64,000 nucleotides of DNA from Apostichopus japonicus (Eukaryota; Echinodermata; Holothuroidea; Aspidochirotida; Stichopodidae). The position numbers and the translations under genes were made by a program. Below are positions 13,401 to 27,321 of this stretch, piece after piece (positions within the stretch are counted from its first letter, which is position 1; the number at the start of each line of letters is the position of its first letter). Location of the stretch: NCBI RefSeq assembly GCF_037975245.1, contig NC_092574.1:18450713-18514712 (forward strand), in the 5' to 3' direction. The notes beneath the pieces are model-generated. The model saw only the letters and a list, made by a program, of their open reading frames with translations. It did no database searches and was not told the origin of the DNA.

Positions 13401-16114
13401 AAAAGGGGGGGGGGGTGATCTTAGTATGTGACTCCACGCGCACCAGACGTCAAAACCTTTATTTACTCACAAAATATATGGAGGGAATAGCACGTGGATT
13501 GGTTAAATTCTTTTCTAGCACGTTTGAAGAGAGAGAGAGAGAGAGGAGAAAGATTATCTTCTATGTGCGATAAAATCCTGCAGTAATGCACTCCGCACAT
13601 ACACGCACGTACACAGTCTATATATATACCATATAGATTCTTGCTGCAATGTAGATTAAATTTGAATTGCCTTCAATGTATTATGACGTACATCTTAACA
13701 CATTTTCTAGAGACAATACAAGCGTGAAGGGACGCAACCGTTTTAGAGGGGGGGGGGGGGTAGACGGGGTTAAGATAATATGCCGTTGTGGGGGTGGGTG
13801 GGGGCAGTGGTCTTAATAGAGGGTGCATATAGATGCAAAATGGTACTATATTTTCAACTTTGGAAACAATGTTGAAAGACATGTCACTCTATCGAGGTAA
13901 AGTATACTAAGGCCAGATATACTGGATGATATGTATATATTGCATAACAAAAATCTGAAGACTCGATGCAAAATACCGCTTTTATTAAGATATACCATGT
14001 AATGGGGGAGTGGGTGGGGAGGGGGACACCGAACGGTGCTCTGCAGCATTGTGAATATTCACTTATTCCAACCTGTCAAACATATTCACAAAATAAAGAT
14101 TGTATAATTGATCAAACGTGATAGGAAAATATTTTTAGTTAATAAGTTAATTAGCGGACATGAAATGATCACGTTCGGTATCAACGAAACCATACAGTTT
14201 GACAACATCATTATAATAATCATATATCATCAGCCCAATATTACGATTTATATAGAAACGTGACGGGATGCCATGCAAAACGAGGTTGTTGTATATAGAC
14301 TGAACAAACGTATATTAAAAGGATGACTTTATAGGAACAACATTAGTGTTAACATGTTGTTGGCAGTTTAATCCCATTTCTGATATAGTCCAGTTTATAT
14401 TTCTATATAACACTGTTTACTTTTGAGAAATGACATTTTATGCAGTCGAGGTTCATCAGCAAAAGTGACTGGACTATGCAGTCTATTACACAAATAATTA
14501 GTTCAATTCCTCAGATGCGTCACAAACCTCAATGGGAAAACATAACTACGGCCGTTGATGACATGGTTATAATGTATTGTGTCTGTTTGAAGTGACTGCA
14601 ATAACCTGATACTCTGTTGCCTATGTGAAGTTACAAGGACACGTTTTAGTTGAGTTATTAGAATATAGGAACAATAGTGTGACGTCAACAATAAGACGCA
14701 GCCAGAGTGAGGTGTCCATGGCGCCGGTTTCCTATAGATTTGTCGCGAGAGGTGTTATATTTTCCATGGGTGGCGTGGAATCCATCGCTTGTTTCAAGGC
14801 CCCAGGGCCGTCGGTTTCGTCAATGCACCGGTAGCAACTTTATGCTCAAGTATACGCCCCCTGCTCTATAATAAAGATCACGGGTTGTGTAAGATTCTCA
14901 TCTGAACGACGGGTTGCGAGCATTTCAAACGCTTCTGTATAATTAGCCTGTCATCAATCATGCATATATATATATAGGGGCCTTTGTAAAGTAGTCATTA
15001 GATATGAGGGTATCATCTTACTCCCATTTATTTTATTTTCAATCAATCATTTCGCATTATTTTGTTTTATAGAGTTCGTTTCGTTATCAACGTTTATAAA
15101 TGTCTTTACTGACTTTAATTTGCAAATTTCCCTATACAAAAGGCCCACAACCCCTTGAATTCTCAGGTCACGGTGGAGGGTCCCTTCCGAAATCTTTTTT
15201 GGGGAACATTACGAAAGTTTAGCGTGAAATTCATTGCGAAATTTTAAGATTTGTCCTGTTGTCTTTAAGAGGCATATTGAATTTTTTTGATGTATTTTTT
15301 TATAGGATTCAAGCAATGGCAATATCATGTTAATCCCTATCCCCTCCCGTCAACCCCTCCCCCAACCCTCCCTCTTCACACAAAAACACACCGTCACTGA
15401 ATCTTATTTTGAGTAATACAGTCAAATGACTGCATATTTTTTTCAATTTGTTTTTCTTGAAAAATGGACGAAAACCAATCGGTTATTTTTATTCCATATT
15501 ATAAAAACACAATATTTTGTTTAATGCTGTGAAAATATTAGCACGCACAAGGCCGAAAGTCGTGACTTTATATTTATAGAAATAATTATTCCATTTATGA
15601 AAAAAACGAAACGTGTTTTTAGGTCATAGCCTATAGCAATTATGTTCCTATCAGGCAATCAGATATATATTAATACCCAGCCAAATCATAACTAATAAGA
15701 AAAACGCCGATCTGAAAAATAGTCTCCTGTGATTAAGTGCAGGGAAGAAGGCTGTTTATTCCTCATCAATTTCCTGTTATGGACAATTTGGTAAATATTG
15801 ATATAGCCTACTTTCTCATAATGGATCCGTTGAATAATGATAAATGGGGGGAAATATGTGTAAAGAGCTTCCAATACAATATTAAAAGTAAGTTTTCAAA
15901 GAGAGAGTCAGTTGAATAACCAGGAGGCCACGGACGATAGGAAGCTGAGTAATTGTTGATGTGGAGCAATAAGACAAGAAAAATAGTTATAGCATGACTC
16001 GTCTTCATGTTGTATACATAGGTCTGATTAGAAGGGATCCAGATGGGTACAGTACCGCCAGGGACGGGTCAATCAAGGGACCCACCCGGTGAACATATGG
16101 GATAAACAATTATG
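10421..16114. other. Non-coding stretch, simple repeats only
   Basis: Contains a TATT-type run at 10908-10942, a GT-to-G transition at 12721-12752 and a GA run at 13528-13545. Small frames here (for example near 10467-10769) have no recognisable domain. Confidence 0.5.
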
Positions 16115-16141
16115 TTTTGTTTATGTATATATATATGTATG

Positions 16142-16173
<32 letters not shown>

Positions 16174-16189
16174 CATATATATAGATATA

Positions 16190-16244
<55 letters not shown>

Positions 16245-16245
16245 C
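16115..16245. repeat. (TA)n microsatellite
   Basis: Nearly continuous TA/TG dinucleotides with a few interruptions. It encodes only Tyr-Ile repeats in six frames and is not a gene. Confidence 0.95.
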
Positions 16246-17182
16246 CTTGAGTCCTCTTAAGAGTGGATTTACAGCGGCGGATAAATCGATTGAACAATAT
16301 TTGACAAGTTGAACGTTCTCTCTTAAGGGGTGTGTAAGAAGACCTTACAAATATTTACTTCACTGTAAAAGCTCCCTCACCGTTTGTTTTGATTCCTTTG
16401 GTATCGATCTATAAGAAATAAAGTCTAAGAAGAGAAAATATGTCCCAGCTCATATTTGCAACCGTTCAGATGCTCAGGCTGCAAAAACATCACTATAGGG
16501 TTGGAATGAAAGCCTCACCTTCCTCCATTAAAAAGCTTTACTTTCTACTCATGCAGGAAGAAGGAAAACACATCATCTTTCAGTGTTACTTAGATATAAA
16601 AGAAATAAGAAATATAAAAATATATAAAAAAAATCCAAAGATTACACAGGGGTTGGCCAGGCCATTATGAACTATCGATATAGGGGAATTAAATTTGGTC
16701 CGATGTTTTTTGAGCTGAAAAGATAAAGAATAGAGCCGCAAGTGAAATGAGGGAAAGGGACGTCATAATAATTGAACATTCCTATCTATGGGTAAGTTTG
16801 ACGAGGTCATATGTACAGATGTGGGGGGGGGGGGGGGTAGAGTACAATTGCACCGTATACTGCATGGAAGGTCGATAATAAAAATCAGCTGGAAGTGCCG
16901 TAGTAATTGAAGCAAGAAAATGTGTCAAATTTTAATGATTAATATAAAAGAAATGATATTTAAGTAAAACGTCGAGGAAGTAGCCAATCGAGAAAAGAAA
17001 ATATGAAATAAAAAAGAAGGGAAAAAGAAGGACATGAAATGTTTCATGTTTCACAGCTTGTCATGTCTTTCCTATTATAAACAGAACAAACACGTGAACA
17101 AGCCTGACACCCACTCACAATTATTGTATTTGCTTTTATATTCTCGAGGCTCATAAATAATTTAAAAAAATGAAAATACCAT

Positions 17183-17508
17183 CTTACACACACACACACA
17201 CATGTTTGTATTACATTCCAACCGAGGACCCCATTGTATTTTCCATTGTTCAAATCCACGTACCCTAACCTTGGCACTCCTCAGTCTCTTGTTCTCTTGT
17301 ATATTTACCCACGTCTATTGTCAAAATTGCATACTTTAATACAAGAGATTGAAATAAAGTTTTATGAATTGAATTGAACAATACCCCATACAATAGAATT
17401 CTTCCGAGGACGTGGTGATTCTTTAGAAATCACAACCGAGGACCTGGAATTCTTTTGTTCAAGTCCTCGGTCAGATAGAAAAACAAACGCACGCAGACAC
17501 ACGCACGC
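17183..17508 (+). repeat. Dispersed repeat copy (inverted relative to 59175-59389)
   Basis: Reverse complement of 59175-59389, apart from the 104-base insertion. Contains several cgaggac/gtcctcgg words and an imperfect palindrome gtgattctttagaaatcac. Both ends are CA-rich simple repeats. The complement reads openly in one frame over the body, but without recognisable domains. Confidence 0.75.
17273..17376 (+). mobile_element. LINE-like 3' end inserted into a repeat
   Basis: 104-base insertion present in this copy but absent from the inverted copy at 59175-59389. It ends gaaataaagttttatgaatt followed by gaattg, that is, a polyadenylation-like AATAAA and a short tandem tail typical of CR1/L2-type 3' ends. 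No target duplication is discernible. Confidence 0.55.
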
Positions 17509-20153
17509 AATCTTGTTTTCTAATATATTAGCTACAACCGATGGCATTTCACTTTATTCTAACCCTTTTTCTGGACAACCGATGACTATTGTTCTCTATT
17601 GTTCGACAACCGGTCACCGGAATTTCTTTTGTCCCATGTCACCGGGTGTGAGAGCTAGATATGCCCACGCACGCACACACAAAAGGGAGAAAAGAGAAAG
17701 AAACAAAGGCCTACTTAAGGGTTCTGTTTTCTGTATTAATTAATTTTGTTTTAATTAATTTTGTGTCAAGATCATATTTTTGTAGAATACATACTAGTAA
17801 GACTTTAGATACGTTATACAAAGTAGAGAGTGTAGATGGAAGCTAATGGGAGAAATGACCTTGTTATACCGCCCACATAACATAGCTAAGTAAGATATGC
17901 ATGTAAGACAAAGAAATGAAGAGATTAAAAAATGAATACGATTTTGTTCAGGAGAGAAGCAAATAGTTAGCTTGGCTCTATACTTGATAACGAAGGGAGG
18001 ATCATTACATTTCTCCATTTTAAGGTTAATTTAAACTTCAAAAATGGTAGTTCTGTTGTGGCATAACAGTAAATAACGCAGTAGCCCTATACAGTTAAAT
18101 CTGTTGAAAAAAGTAATATATTCGAAAAGTAATTCTAGGCTATAACTTAATAATTTGTGACTCATACTCAAAAAACTATATCCTCTGAAATTTGAAAGAA
18201 GAGCAGATACCAAGTACTTTTTGTTGGACTGTTCTTGAAGTCATAAACAACCATAATGCAATAAAAAAAAAGGTAATGTAATTGGACATTAAACCTTGAT
18301 TTTCCAACTTTTAAAAATAAGTTGATTCATTGTAGACGCTGTTCAAAATTTCAAAAACAACCAGTTATTTTTATCATTAAAATTAGTTAGCTATTGTTAT
18401 TACTACAAACACTTATTGTTATTACCTAACAATTGAAGAGCACCAAGGTTGTTTTTGTCTTTATCAAAGGCCTCTACGTGACCAGGTTACATCGTTTTCT
18501 TTACTATTGTTTTAGGTCGAGTTTCATCGTGTGTGGTTTTTTTTCTCCATTTTAACCCCTCCTTGACTTTTGGTTTCTCAAGGGAATGGTATGTTGATAC
18601 TATATTTATTAATAACTTTAGGAAAACTATAGTCATGATTTTATATAAAAGACTCGACTAATTTTGAAATATTATTTACAGAAACACATGAGAAAAATCT
18701 ATGTAGCCGACATTTATCAATGTAAATTTAATTGTAACTGCATAATTACATTTTTATTCGATTTAAATTTGCGACCACAAACGAGTTTTTTCCTCTCCCC
18801 CCCCCCCACCCCTCTCTCATTTTACTTATTGATAGCTTATCATAGAGACATTAATATATTACGATGCAATCAAAAGTGAAATTTAATGTTTTAAGTTAAG
18901 CATCTGTTGTGAACAAACTGTTTTAGAAAACAATCGTAAAATTAAAAGCTGATTTAGGCACAAAATATGTTTGATTTTGTTCTGTTTCTATGTTTATAGG
19001 GTTACATCATGGGTGTAGGAATAACACCCTTTCAAATAAGGCTTTACCAATCAAGAGGTCTTTATTACCTCGTTTAGAGCCCATATCATATACAAAGGTG
19101 AGCGCGAAATTGGGTTGACGGCCGCACATGGACATTTTCTACTAATCCACATGCCGTCAAACTAAAGGCTGTAGGTGTGGTTGGGATCTTATACTGACAA
19201 AAACATAATTGTTCGCCCAAAACGTTACATGGAACGAAAGCTGTATGATGAAGTCATAGTTGAAGTGGCAGTTTTGTAGGCCTATATTTGAAAATGTATA
19301 ATTTCAGAAATATCTTTGAAGAGCTATACGGTATATTCTCGACACAATGCAAAATCTCTTTTTGTTGGTCTGATATATGTTGGACAATAACAATACGGTA
19401 TATTTTATACTAAGTTCTTTTTTTTAATTCAATCGACATATTACTATAAAAATGTTAAAAATATAAGGAAAAGCTGTAAAATGTGAAATATGCACACACA
19501 AAAAGGTGATGTTGGTCTCATAATGTCGGACAGATTTTCTTGGCTTTTATTTTTATTTTTTATTGGATAAAACGATGAGAATTAATATCGCTGTTTAAGT
19601 ATGTGAATGTCATGTAGCTATATACTGGGAAATAAATTTGCCTGTAAATGCTTTGCGATATCTTGCAGACGTTGGTAACTATAGGAACACTTCACGATGT
19701 AGATGAACGGTGTAGATAATGTGACTTGAATGACGTGTTAGATATAGTCTGCTATCTTCTGAAGATGACGTTCAGTTAGTTGTGACGTCATTTCGATCAG
19801 CACATGAAATACTAAGGATTTTATATTTTACAGTTAAATAAAAACTCAGACTGACGTTTATTTTTAATCTTTTTTATCTAAGCTATAACATCGTTTGACG
19901 TCAAGTAGATTTTTGTTTCTCAACGTAACATTTGTGAAACGTGACGCGTTTATTCTATTTACGTCCTTGATGTGTCTTGTCTTTAGTAGTTTTACATTTT
20001 CATATGAAAACAACTTACAACAGGTGTTATACAAAACCTTGTACCGTTCTTCAGCACTATTACAAAATAAGAAATATTAAATCGTTCTACTCATTCCGAC
20101 CGATCCTTAGTTTCTGAAAATAATTTGAGTTTATAGCCCTAAAACTAACTGAT
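17509..20153. other. AT-rich non-coding stretch
   Basis: No gene seen. Short echoes of the ccgg-rich words of the preceding repeat occur at about 17560-17650. Confidence 0.5.
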
Positions 20154-20213
20154 ATAACTGATATATAACTGAAATATAACTGATATGTTAAATTTCAGTT
20201 ATATATCAGTTAT
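20154..20213. repeat. Perfect 22-bp inverted repeat with 16-base loop
   Basis: Arms 20154-20175 and 20192-20213 are exact complements (starting ataactgatatataactgaa). The arm and loop contain further copies of the word ataactgata, so the hairpin may have grown from a small tandem repeat. Confidence 0.85.
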
Positions 20214-23200
20214 AGAAGGTTTATATTATCAACATATCGTTTACAACATGCGTTTATCCTTTCCACGTGCGTATATATTTCAAATACGCATATATCGTTT
20301 ACAACATGCATTTTTCAGAACATGAGAAATGTCTTCAAAACGTTATCATATCGGATGAGCCATTGTGGCGTTTACTATACCATGCTGCTGACAACATTAT
20401 GCATATGAGCATAAGTGTTTTAAATGGTGATCATGCGCACTGCCGACAGTGTAACAACCACCTTCATCTTGTAACATCTTGTCCTTGAACTATCAGAAAC
20501 TTTGGATCCGTTACTGAATCCATATCATTATGCTGGTTAATGGATTTATCGATCAAGACAATCTCCCTTGATCCAGTCAACAACGTTTGTCTTGAAGCAC
20601 TTTCCAATTAATCGTTCTTAAAATTTCAAATGGTGTATTCCGTTGGCGACAATTGATGGCGTCTTCAGGGTTCGATTTATACCTTACAAATAATTCCTCG
20701 GGCGTTAACCGTGTCAAGTTCCTTCGCAACTTATAAATTATTCTAAAATTGACCGTACAACCTTCGTGTTACGACCAAAATGATTTCGTTTTAAAATGTC
20801 TTGTGGATTTATCAGTTGCGTATAATCAGCTCACTGTTTCCGTGTTACCGTTAGCAAATTTCACTATAGCCGGAACTGCTTTATCTGGTATCATGTTTTC
20901 CATGTAATTGTGTATCAGAGGTCGCGGTGGAGCTCAGGGAAGAATTGCCTCCTGAACATAAATAGTAACTAAAAAATGGCGGTTTTTGTTTCTTTGCAAA
21001 TGTGTAATACAAAATGCACAAAAGGGCCATTTTGTCGGGATGTTTGGAAAGTTTGTTGCTTACTTCTTCAATTGTTTTTGGAAAAATTTGCATAATGATT
21101 ATAACACTTAGGGGTATGAACTTATTTACCAAAAAAAAATAATTTAGTCGTTATTGTGTTATTTTTAATCAAATCCCCCCCCCCCCCCCTAAATGTTGTT
21201 GACACGAGAATAAGAGTTTCAGCGCCGGGAACTGCACTTTAGTGGTTTCTGTTCAATGTGTCTTCGTTTTTTGTCTTGCTTTATTTTTTATATCATGTTG
21301 TTTACATATGTAATAGTCATATACACAACCGAAACAGGAGAACATGAAATAATCAAATATGGAAACATACCGATTTTTTTTTTGGAGGGGAATGATTCAT
21401 GCTTTGTTTAACCAATCATGTTTTGGATCAGTAGATTGCATAATTTATCACTGTCCATTTCGTTATGACATTTTTATTTTCAAAAATTCAAATCTTTCCC
21501 CTGCATGATTTCAAACACGTACGGGTTAGTAAATGTACGGTCTTGTTTCGCAACTTCCAAAGTCGAGGGCAGTCTTTCTGTTTACTTCACATGGATTGGC
21601 ATTACAAAAAAAAAAAAAAAACTTATCTCAATTTTCGCGAAGACAGGAACAGACCAAGCTTAGGCATCACTTGCGATCTTTCTACAGTAGGAGGCACACG
21701 CGATTAAATCCAGCACGGTTTCTGATCAGAATAAATGATTATAGCAGACTTTTTTTCGTGTAAAGGATCACGTATACAAAGGTGTAGCAACGAACAAAGA
21801 TATATCCTCTCATCGGTAGTTGATTTTTTTTTTACTCTGGCTGATCGAGTGAATCGCAAATTGTTTTACAAGTTTACCATTTTTTTGTGTTCTTGATCCA
21901 TAAAATACTGGAAATAAATTCACCTTAATTTTGGGATACCGGATCTTTCGTCTCTTGGAGAATTTTTTCTTTTTTTTTTCTTTTTACAATATGAAGAAAT
22001 ACGTTTAACATGTAAGTAAAGTCAACTGTTTATTTTATTTTCTTGCATGTCATATCCGTATGGTGTGTGTGTGTCGGTTAAGTATGTATGTAGGTATGTA
22101 TGTGTTTTAGATCCTCCTGCAAGCAGGAACTTGCATGCGCAGAAGCCTCAGTGGCTTATCAAAGCCGCAAGCTGACCAAAGTCAGTCTCTTACATTCATA
22201 TTTAACGTCCATGATTATGAATTGTCAACAACTCTGTAACTGGACGACATACATTAATCTTGGAGTGACTCAAACCGGCCTAGTACTCTAAATTAGCATC
22301 AAAAGGTCTAATTTACCATATGAAGTATGTTATGAAGAGAGTTAAAGAGATACGGTAACATACGATACCGAATTATTTCTTACCAAAACATTTCACCTTA
22401 CAACTCGGCGATGTTTGAAACTATGAAACAATGACCACTCGTCCGTCACCTCAAGGAGACGACTACAATGTTTTAAAATCAGTTAATCGTTTGCTGTGTC
22501 ATTTCATAACTATATCTATGTAACCTTAAATCTGTGCACAGAAATGAAACGTTGAATAACACCAACAAAAAAACATAGAGAGAGTCATCTTTTGTAATGT
22601 TGACCTCGCAAAGACCTACTATCACCATTCAATGACAAAACACCTTCACAAAACACTGATACCGACAGATGGTTCCAATTCGTGTTTCGATTACGATCAT
22701 TGATATCCAGTGTACAAAGCTTCTAACATCTAGACAGTATATGTCTGTTTGTTTAACATATATGTAAAATCTATATCTGTTACATAGTTTCATATTGAGA
22801 TCAATTTAACGATTCCACAAACACAGCTTATAACATAATAGGCATAATATAGGGTTTGAATTCCAGCAATTCCGTAAACAATTTTATTTTTTACAGGTAA
22901 TTGCAATGGGTTCTGTTTGTTGGATAACATAGGAAAAAAATCACATGTGTTTTTTTTTGGGGGGGGGGAGGGTGATTCGGGTGTCTAACTTACTTAAATG
23001 TTTCGATGGGCGTATTTTTATTTCGTTCCGTCATTGTAATACATGATTCAAGATAATTTAGTATACTGAGTACAACAGAATGATGAGCCTATAGTAGTAC
23101 GTGTAGAATTGCCGTTGTTTCGAGTATGAGTACCAAGGTAAGGCTCCAAATTCAAAGTACTTTATAATGCACTGTAAAGTGAAATAAATAATTTCCAAAA

Positions 23201-23377
23201 ATGCCCCGAGTTTTACGAGTACAAATCTGTAAGGGAGAGTACCATACCAGTACAGGAAACTATGTTACAAAATGACTATATGTGAGTACATCCTCACAAC
23301 AATTTTGTTGTTTGACCATGCCATCTTCGATCTATGTGATTGTCTGCGCTAATACATGTGTTAATATATTTGTAACT
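20214..23377. other. Non-coding stretch
   Basis: Nothing firm. C and A homopolymers lie at 21175-21190 and 21606-21620. The right end (from 23128) begins the GAGTAC-rich patch. Confidence 0.5.
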
Positions 23378-23385
23378 ATAACATC

Positions 23386-23910
23386 CAGTGGCGGCGCCAA
23401 GGGGGGGGGGGCTTGGGGGGGCTTTAGCCCCCACTGAAGTAGTCAGCCCCCATTAGCCCCCCAACTGAAATAGGCAAAAAAAAAAAAAAAAACCTCATTG
23501 AAACAATATAGCCTACCCAAATTTTGTCAGCCATAACGCAGTGCTACAATGGTCAATGGAAATTTTGATGAATTTTTCACATGATAATAGTCAGTGACTC
23601 AGTTGTGGTGCAGGAAGCCTTGTTTTGGTATCTTCTGTGAATTGGTATCTTCCATTCTAATTTGACTAAAGTTACTCACAAAAAATGCATATTTTTGGAG
23701 AAATTTTCAGGTGACAAAAGCCTCGCTAAATGCCACCATTTTGCATGTAGGCCTTTCCAGGATTGGGAAAAAATTCAAAAGGGGAGGGGGGCACCCCCTC
23801 CCCTTATACCCCTCCCCCAGGACGGCGATCACTCAATCTTGTAAGCCACCCAAAAAATTGGCTCAGCCCCCCTTAACCTCCCCAACTAAAAATTCCTGGC
23901 GCCGCCACTG
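23386..23910. mobile_element. hAT-type non-autonomous element, 525 bp, perfect 8-bp TSD
   Basis: TIRs CAGTGGCGGCGCCA at the left and the exact complement at the right. Identical target duplications ATAACATC lie at 23378-23385 and 23911-23918. The interior has G and C homopolymers, an A16-18 run near 23476, and two overlapping small frames without recognisable domains. No transposase. It has split a stretch rich in the hexamer GAGTAC. Confidence 0.88.
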
Positions 23911-24120
23911 ATAACATCACATGGTGTGTACATCAGACTTGCAGAACGAGTACACCTCATCTGAGTACGAACAGATATCAAGTTCCCGATATAAGATTAC
24001 CGGTACGAGTATACAGGTACGTAGACTTAGCCATGATCATGCGTGAATCACGATCTTTCTAAACTTTCCCGAGTACGCCGACGATATAGTACGAGTACCA
24101 ATCCACGCAGATGGTGTAGT

Positions 24121-24537
24121 CAGTGGCGGGGGTGGCCTGGGTCAGGGTCAGGGGGTGGCCTGGGCGGGGGGGGGCAAGTGCGCTCCCAAACAAAATCGTG
24201 GCCCTGCGGGTGCCCCCCCCCCACATGCTGCCCCCCCCCCACATGCTATTTATAGAGTTACAAAAATACTCAAACAAAAACTTGATCTGCCTCAATTAAA
24301 AACATAAATATCGGACGGACTAAGCCCGAAAAATGTTGAACATAAAGTTACTTCAAGTTGCAAAATATAGCACCAGATTGCATCTAAGGACCCTTAATTA
24401 AAATTAAGGGGAACACCCTCCCCCTTAGACCCCTCCCAGGACGAAATTCACATATAAACATTGTGCCCTCCTAATTAAGTGTTGTGCCCTCCTGTGCCCC
24501 CCCCCCCCAAGATTGAAATGATTGGCGACGCCAATTG
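24121..24537. mobile_element. Probable degraded hAT-type element
   Basis: Starts with CAGTGGCG and ends with a segment whose complement begins CAATTGGCG. The interior is made of G/C tracts and cccccacatgct duplications (about 24205-24246). The end resembles the neighbouring 525-bp element, but I find no matching 8-bp duplication, so the boundaries are tentative. Confidence 0.4.
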
Positions 24538-27068
24538 ATATATAGCACCTACTTGAGTACAGACAGCTATGCTAGAATAGGAGAGCGAGAACGGAATCGC
24601 TATAATTCTGCTTTTGATAGTTTGTTGTATCTGTTCTTATTGAGCTTGAGTCAAACCTTGGTGGTTTTTTATCTTTAAACCGTGAACACATCTCTCAAAG
24701 TTGCCAAAGATGAGAATTTAGAGGCCTATAACGTTATGTTCATATGCGCTTTAAGAAAACATACATTCTTGCCAAAAAGTTGTTATTAATGCCTCGTTTC
24801 GAGAAAGTTTGATCAGGTTTCTTTCCGATATGAAAATTCACCACCTCCGGCTTTCTTCTTCTTCCTCCACCTTCCTTCATTTCCCTTTCCATCTCATCCC
24901 ATTTCCACCGCCATCATCACCCATAACTAGTGGATGATGAGTTATTGTTACTGATTAGTAATAATTACTACACTACTTATATACACACAAAGGATTGTAG
25001 GAGTGAAACTGTTATAACTCTGACAATAAAATTGAAATATGTTTTTTTATTGCAAAATTAATCATCCAGTAGTATACAGCTCATCATTAGAGCTCTGAAT
25101 GAAACACATTCAAAAGATAAATGCCAAAACTCAAAATAAGTATATTTCTTATAATTTTTTATGATTGGTATATTGTCAAAACCTGTCCTATTTCATTTGA
25201 CCACCTCAATCTTTTTTCTTTTTTATCAACACGGGTACAAACTCGTGTAATAAAATAACCCTTAAGGTGAAAAGTGGATGGAATATTGCAAAATTTATTG
25301 AGTTTCAGATACTTAACTTGAGGGTGAATTTGCCCAAAATATAACGGTGTATAAACCCGAACGTTAAAAACTAATATGTTTGAAACATCGCAACACAATT
25401 ATATCCGGAATTGTGAGATTAGGTGTAAATTTCAAAGTGATCGAAAATGAAAAAGTCATATTTCCATTAAAGGTTTTTCTGTATTTTGTAACTAACTATC
25501 CTTAACACAGTGGCAGTCAACATGTTCTTATCCATGTAAAGCTTTAGGCAAATGATAATTGTGTGGATGCTACCGTATATGATGCACTCAAAAATAAATA
25601 TCGTATCATGAGAGTAAAAGGATAAAAGTGTCACTTCAGGGGGTCGATGGATGGGGAGAGGGGTGGGACAGCTCTCCCTCACTTTCCAAAGTATGTGGGG
25701 TGGCAGGGGTACGTCTGTGGCCTCTCACTTTGTCGAAAGTGGGGACAGGAGTACAAAGGTTGTTTCTCCTTTCAATTTAATAACTAGAGATGCACTCGGC
25801 AATATTAATGGATCTTCTAGGTGGATCTATATTTTATTCGCTAAAAGAGTGTCAAGCAATAAAACGATTATTTTTTTGGGTCCCAATGTATACCTCATAA
25901 TCCTTCAAACATGTCGACTGTTTATCGAAATTGTGAGAAAGTAAGTCGAGAGTTGAGCATACATAAAACGTTAAAAGTTTTGGACATAAATTTCAACATA
26001 TCGACAACGGAAGGTCGAAATTTCAAGTAAGGAAGTAGGGAGAATTTTTAGATGAAACATATGAAATTACCTGCTACTTATCTAAAATTCTCCTAGGAAA
26101 GATCCTTCAAAATGTTACCAGTTTGCCAGTGTTCCATAAACATTTAAAATGAAATTGTTGTCTACACTTTTCTATTCGTGATAGAAACAACAAGGTAAAA
26201 CAAAGAGATGTTATCCCTGAAAAGGCACCCCCCCCCCCATTTTTTTTTTTATTTTGACTATATGCCAACAGTTCGATTAGAAAAATTCTCAGAAACATAC
26301 AAGTATAAGGTAATTAATGTAAGAAATAATTCTACTAAGAAACGTACTATAGTTTGCTTGTATATTTAACAAAATTGCCTTGCTGTTTTGTTTTTCATCA
26401 TGCACCGGTACCTTGTCACTTTGGGATCACTGTGTCTTCACTTTGAGATACAGGCCTGGACCCAGGGAGTTTGTGGGACACCACCCACCCCCTTCCAACA
26501 ACAACAAAAAAGGTAGAAGTGGTTACTAAATGTCTCAGAATGTAGCATTTAATTTTTTCCTTTCTAGGGCGAGTACCCCGGACTGCCCTTCCACCCCCCC
26601 TCTCCCTACATGGTGGTCGGCTCCAACGACCCCAGGGCCACATACCTCTTTTGTAAAGTCCTGGGTCCACTTCTGAAATGTATATAAATATGACATTCTG
26701 TACCTCTTTTTTTTTTGGTGTCATTTTAAGTTGAAAAGAAAGTTATAAAGAAATGTGAAAGAACTACGTTTGCATGATTTTGATGAAACAAAGGCCAAAA
26801 AAAAAAATCTGTTTTTCACTTGAGTAGCTTAGACATCATCACGAACCTGTATTCGCATGCCATGTCGTTCTATAAAGTTTAAAATTATAAGATAAAAGGA
26901 CGTGTTAATTAATTGATTGATAAAAGGTGTTATATTTGCATTCCTATGAGAAATGGCCTTAAAAATGTATCATTTCTTTCCAGTTTCATTAAGTAGTTTA
27001 ATACATTTTAAGAATTTTCGTGATTTTCGTTAGGATTTAGATAATAGATTTTGTGTGTTCATGCATGA

Positions 27069-27069
<1 letters not shown>
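24538..27069. other. Non-coding stretch outside the 225-bp MITE
   Basis: No gene recognised. It holds the decayed MITE at 26451-26675 and otherwise AT-rich sequence with occasional C runs. Confidence 0.5.
26451..26675. mobile_element. Probable hAT-type MITE, about 225 bp, decayed
   Basis: Left end CAGGCCTGGACCCAGG and right-end complement CAGAAGTGGACCCAGG share the block TGGACCCAGG after CAG. The interior has C-rich tracts. The flanking octamers differ, so the target duplication has decayed or the boundaries are slightly off. Confidence 0.5.

Positions 27070-27113
<44 letters not shown>
27070..27113. repeat. (TA)n microsatellite
   Basis: Uninterrupted TA dinucleotides. Confidence 0.95.
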
Positions 27114-27117
<4 letters not shown>

Positions 27118-27321
27118 TATATTCAATTGATGTTTAACCTACAAAAACGTTCTTGAGTTATTTCCAGTTATTCTCCCTTTAAAGTATAGCAGGAAATGAA
27201 AACACTTCAGTCTTTTATACTATTTTCTCCCTCGTAATTTTATAGTTTAAATAAAATCTTTCACTTTTAACTTTATCGGTTTATATTTAAAATTGGATTT
27301 GCGACTGGTGCAGATAGGTCT

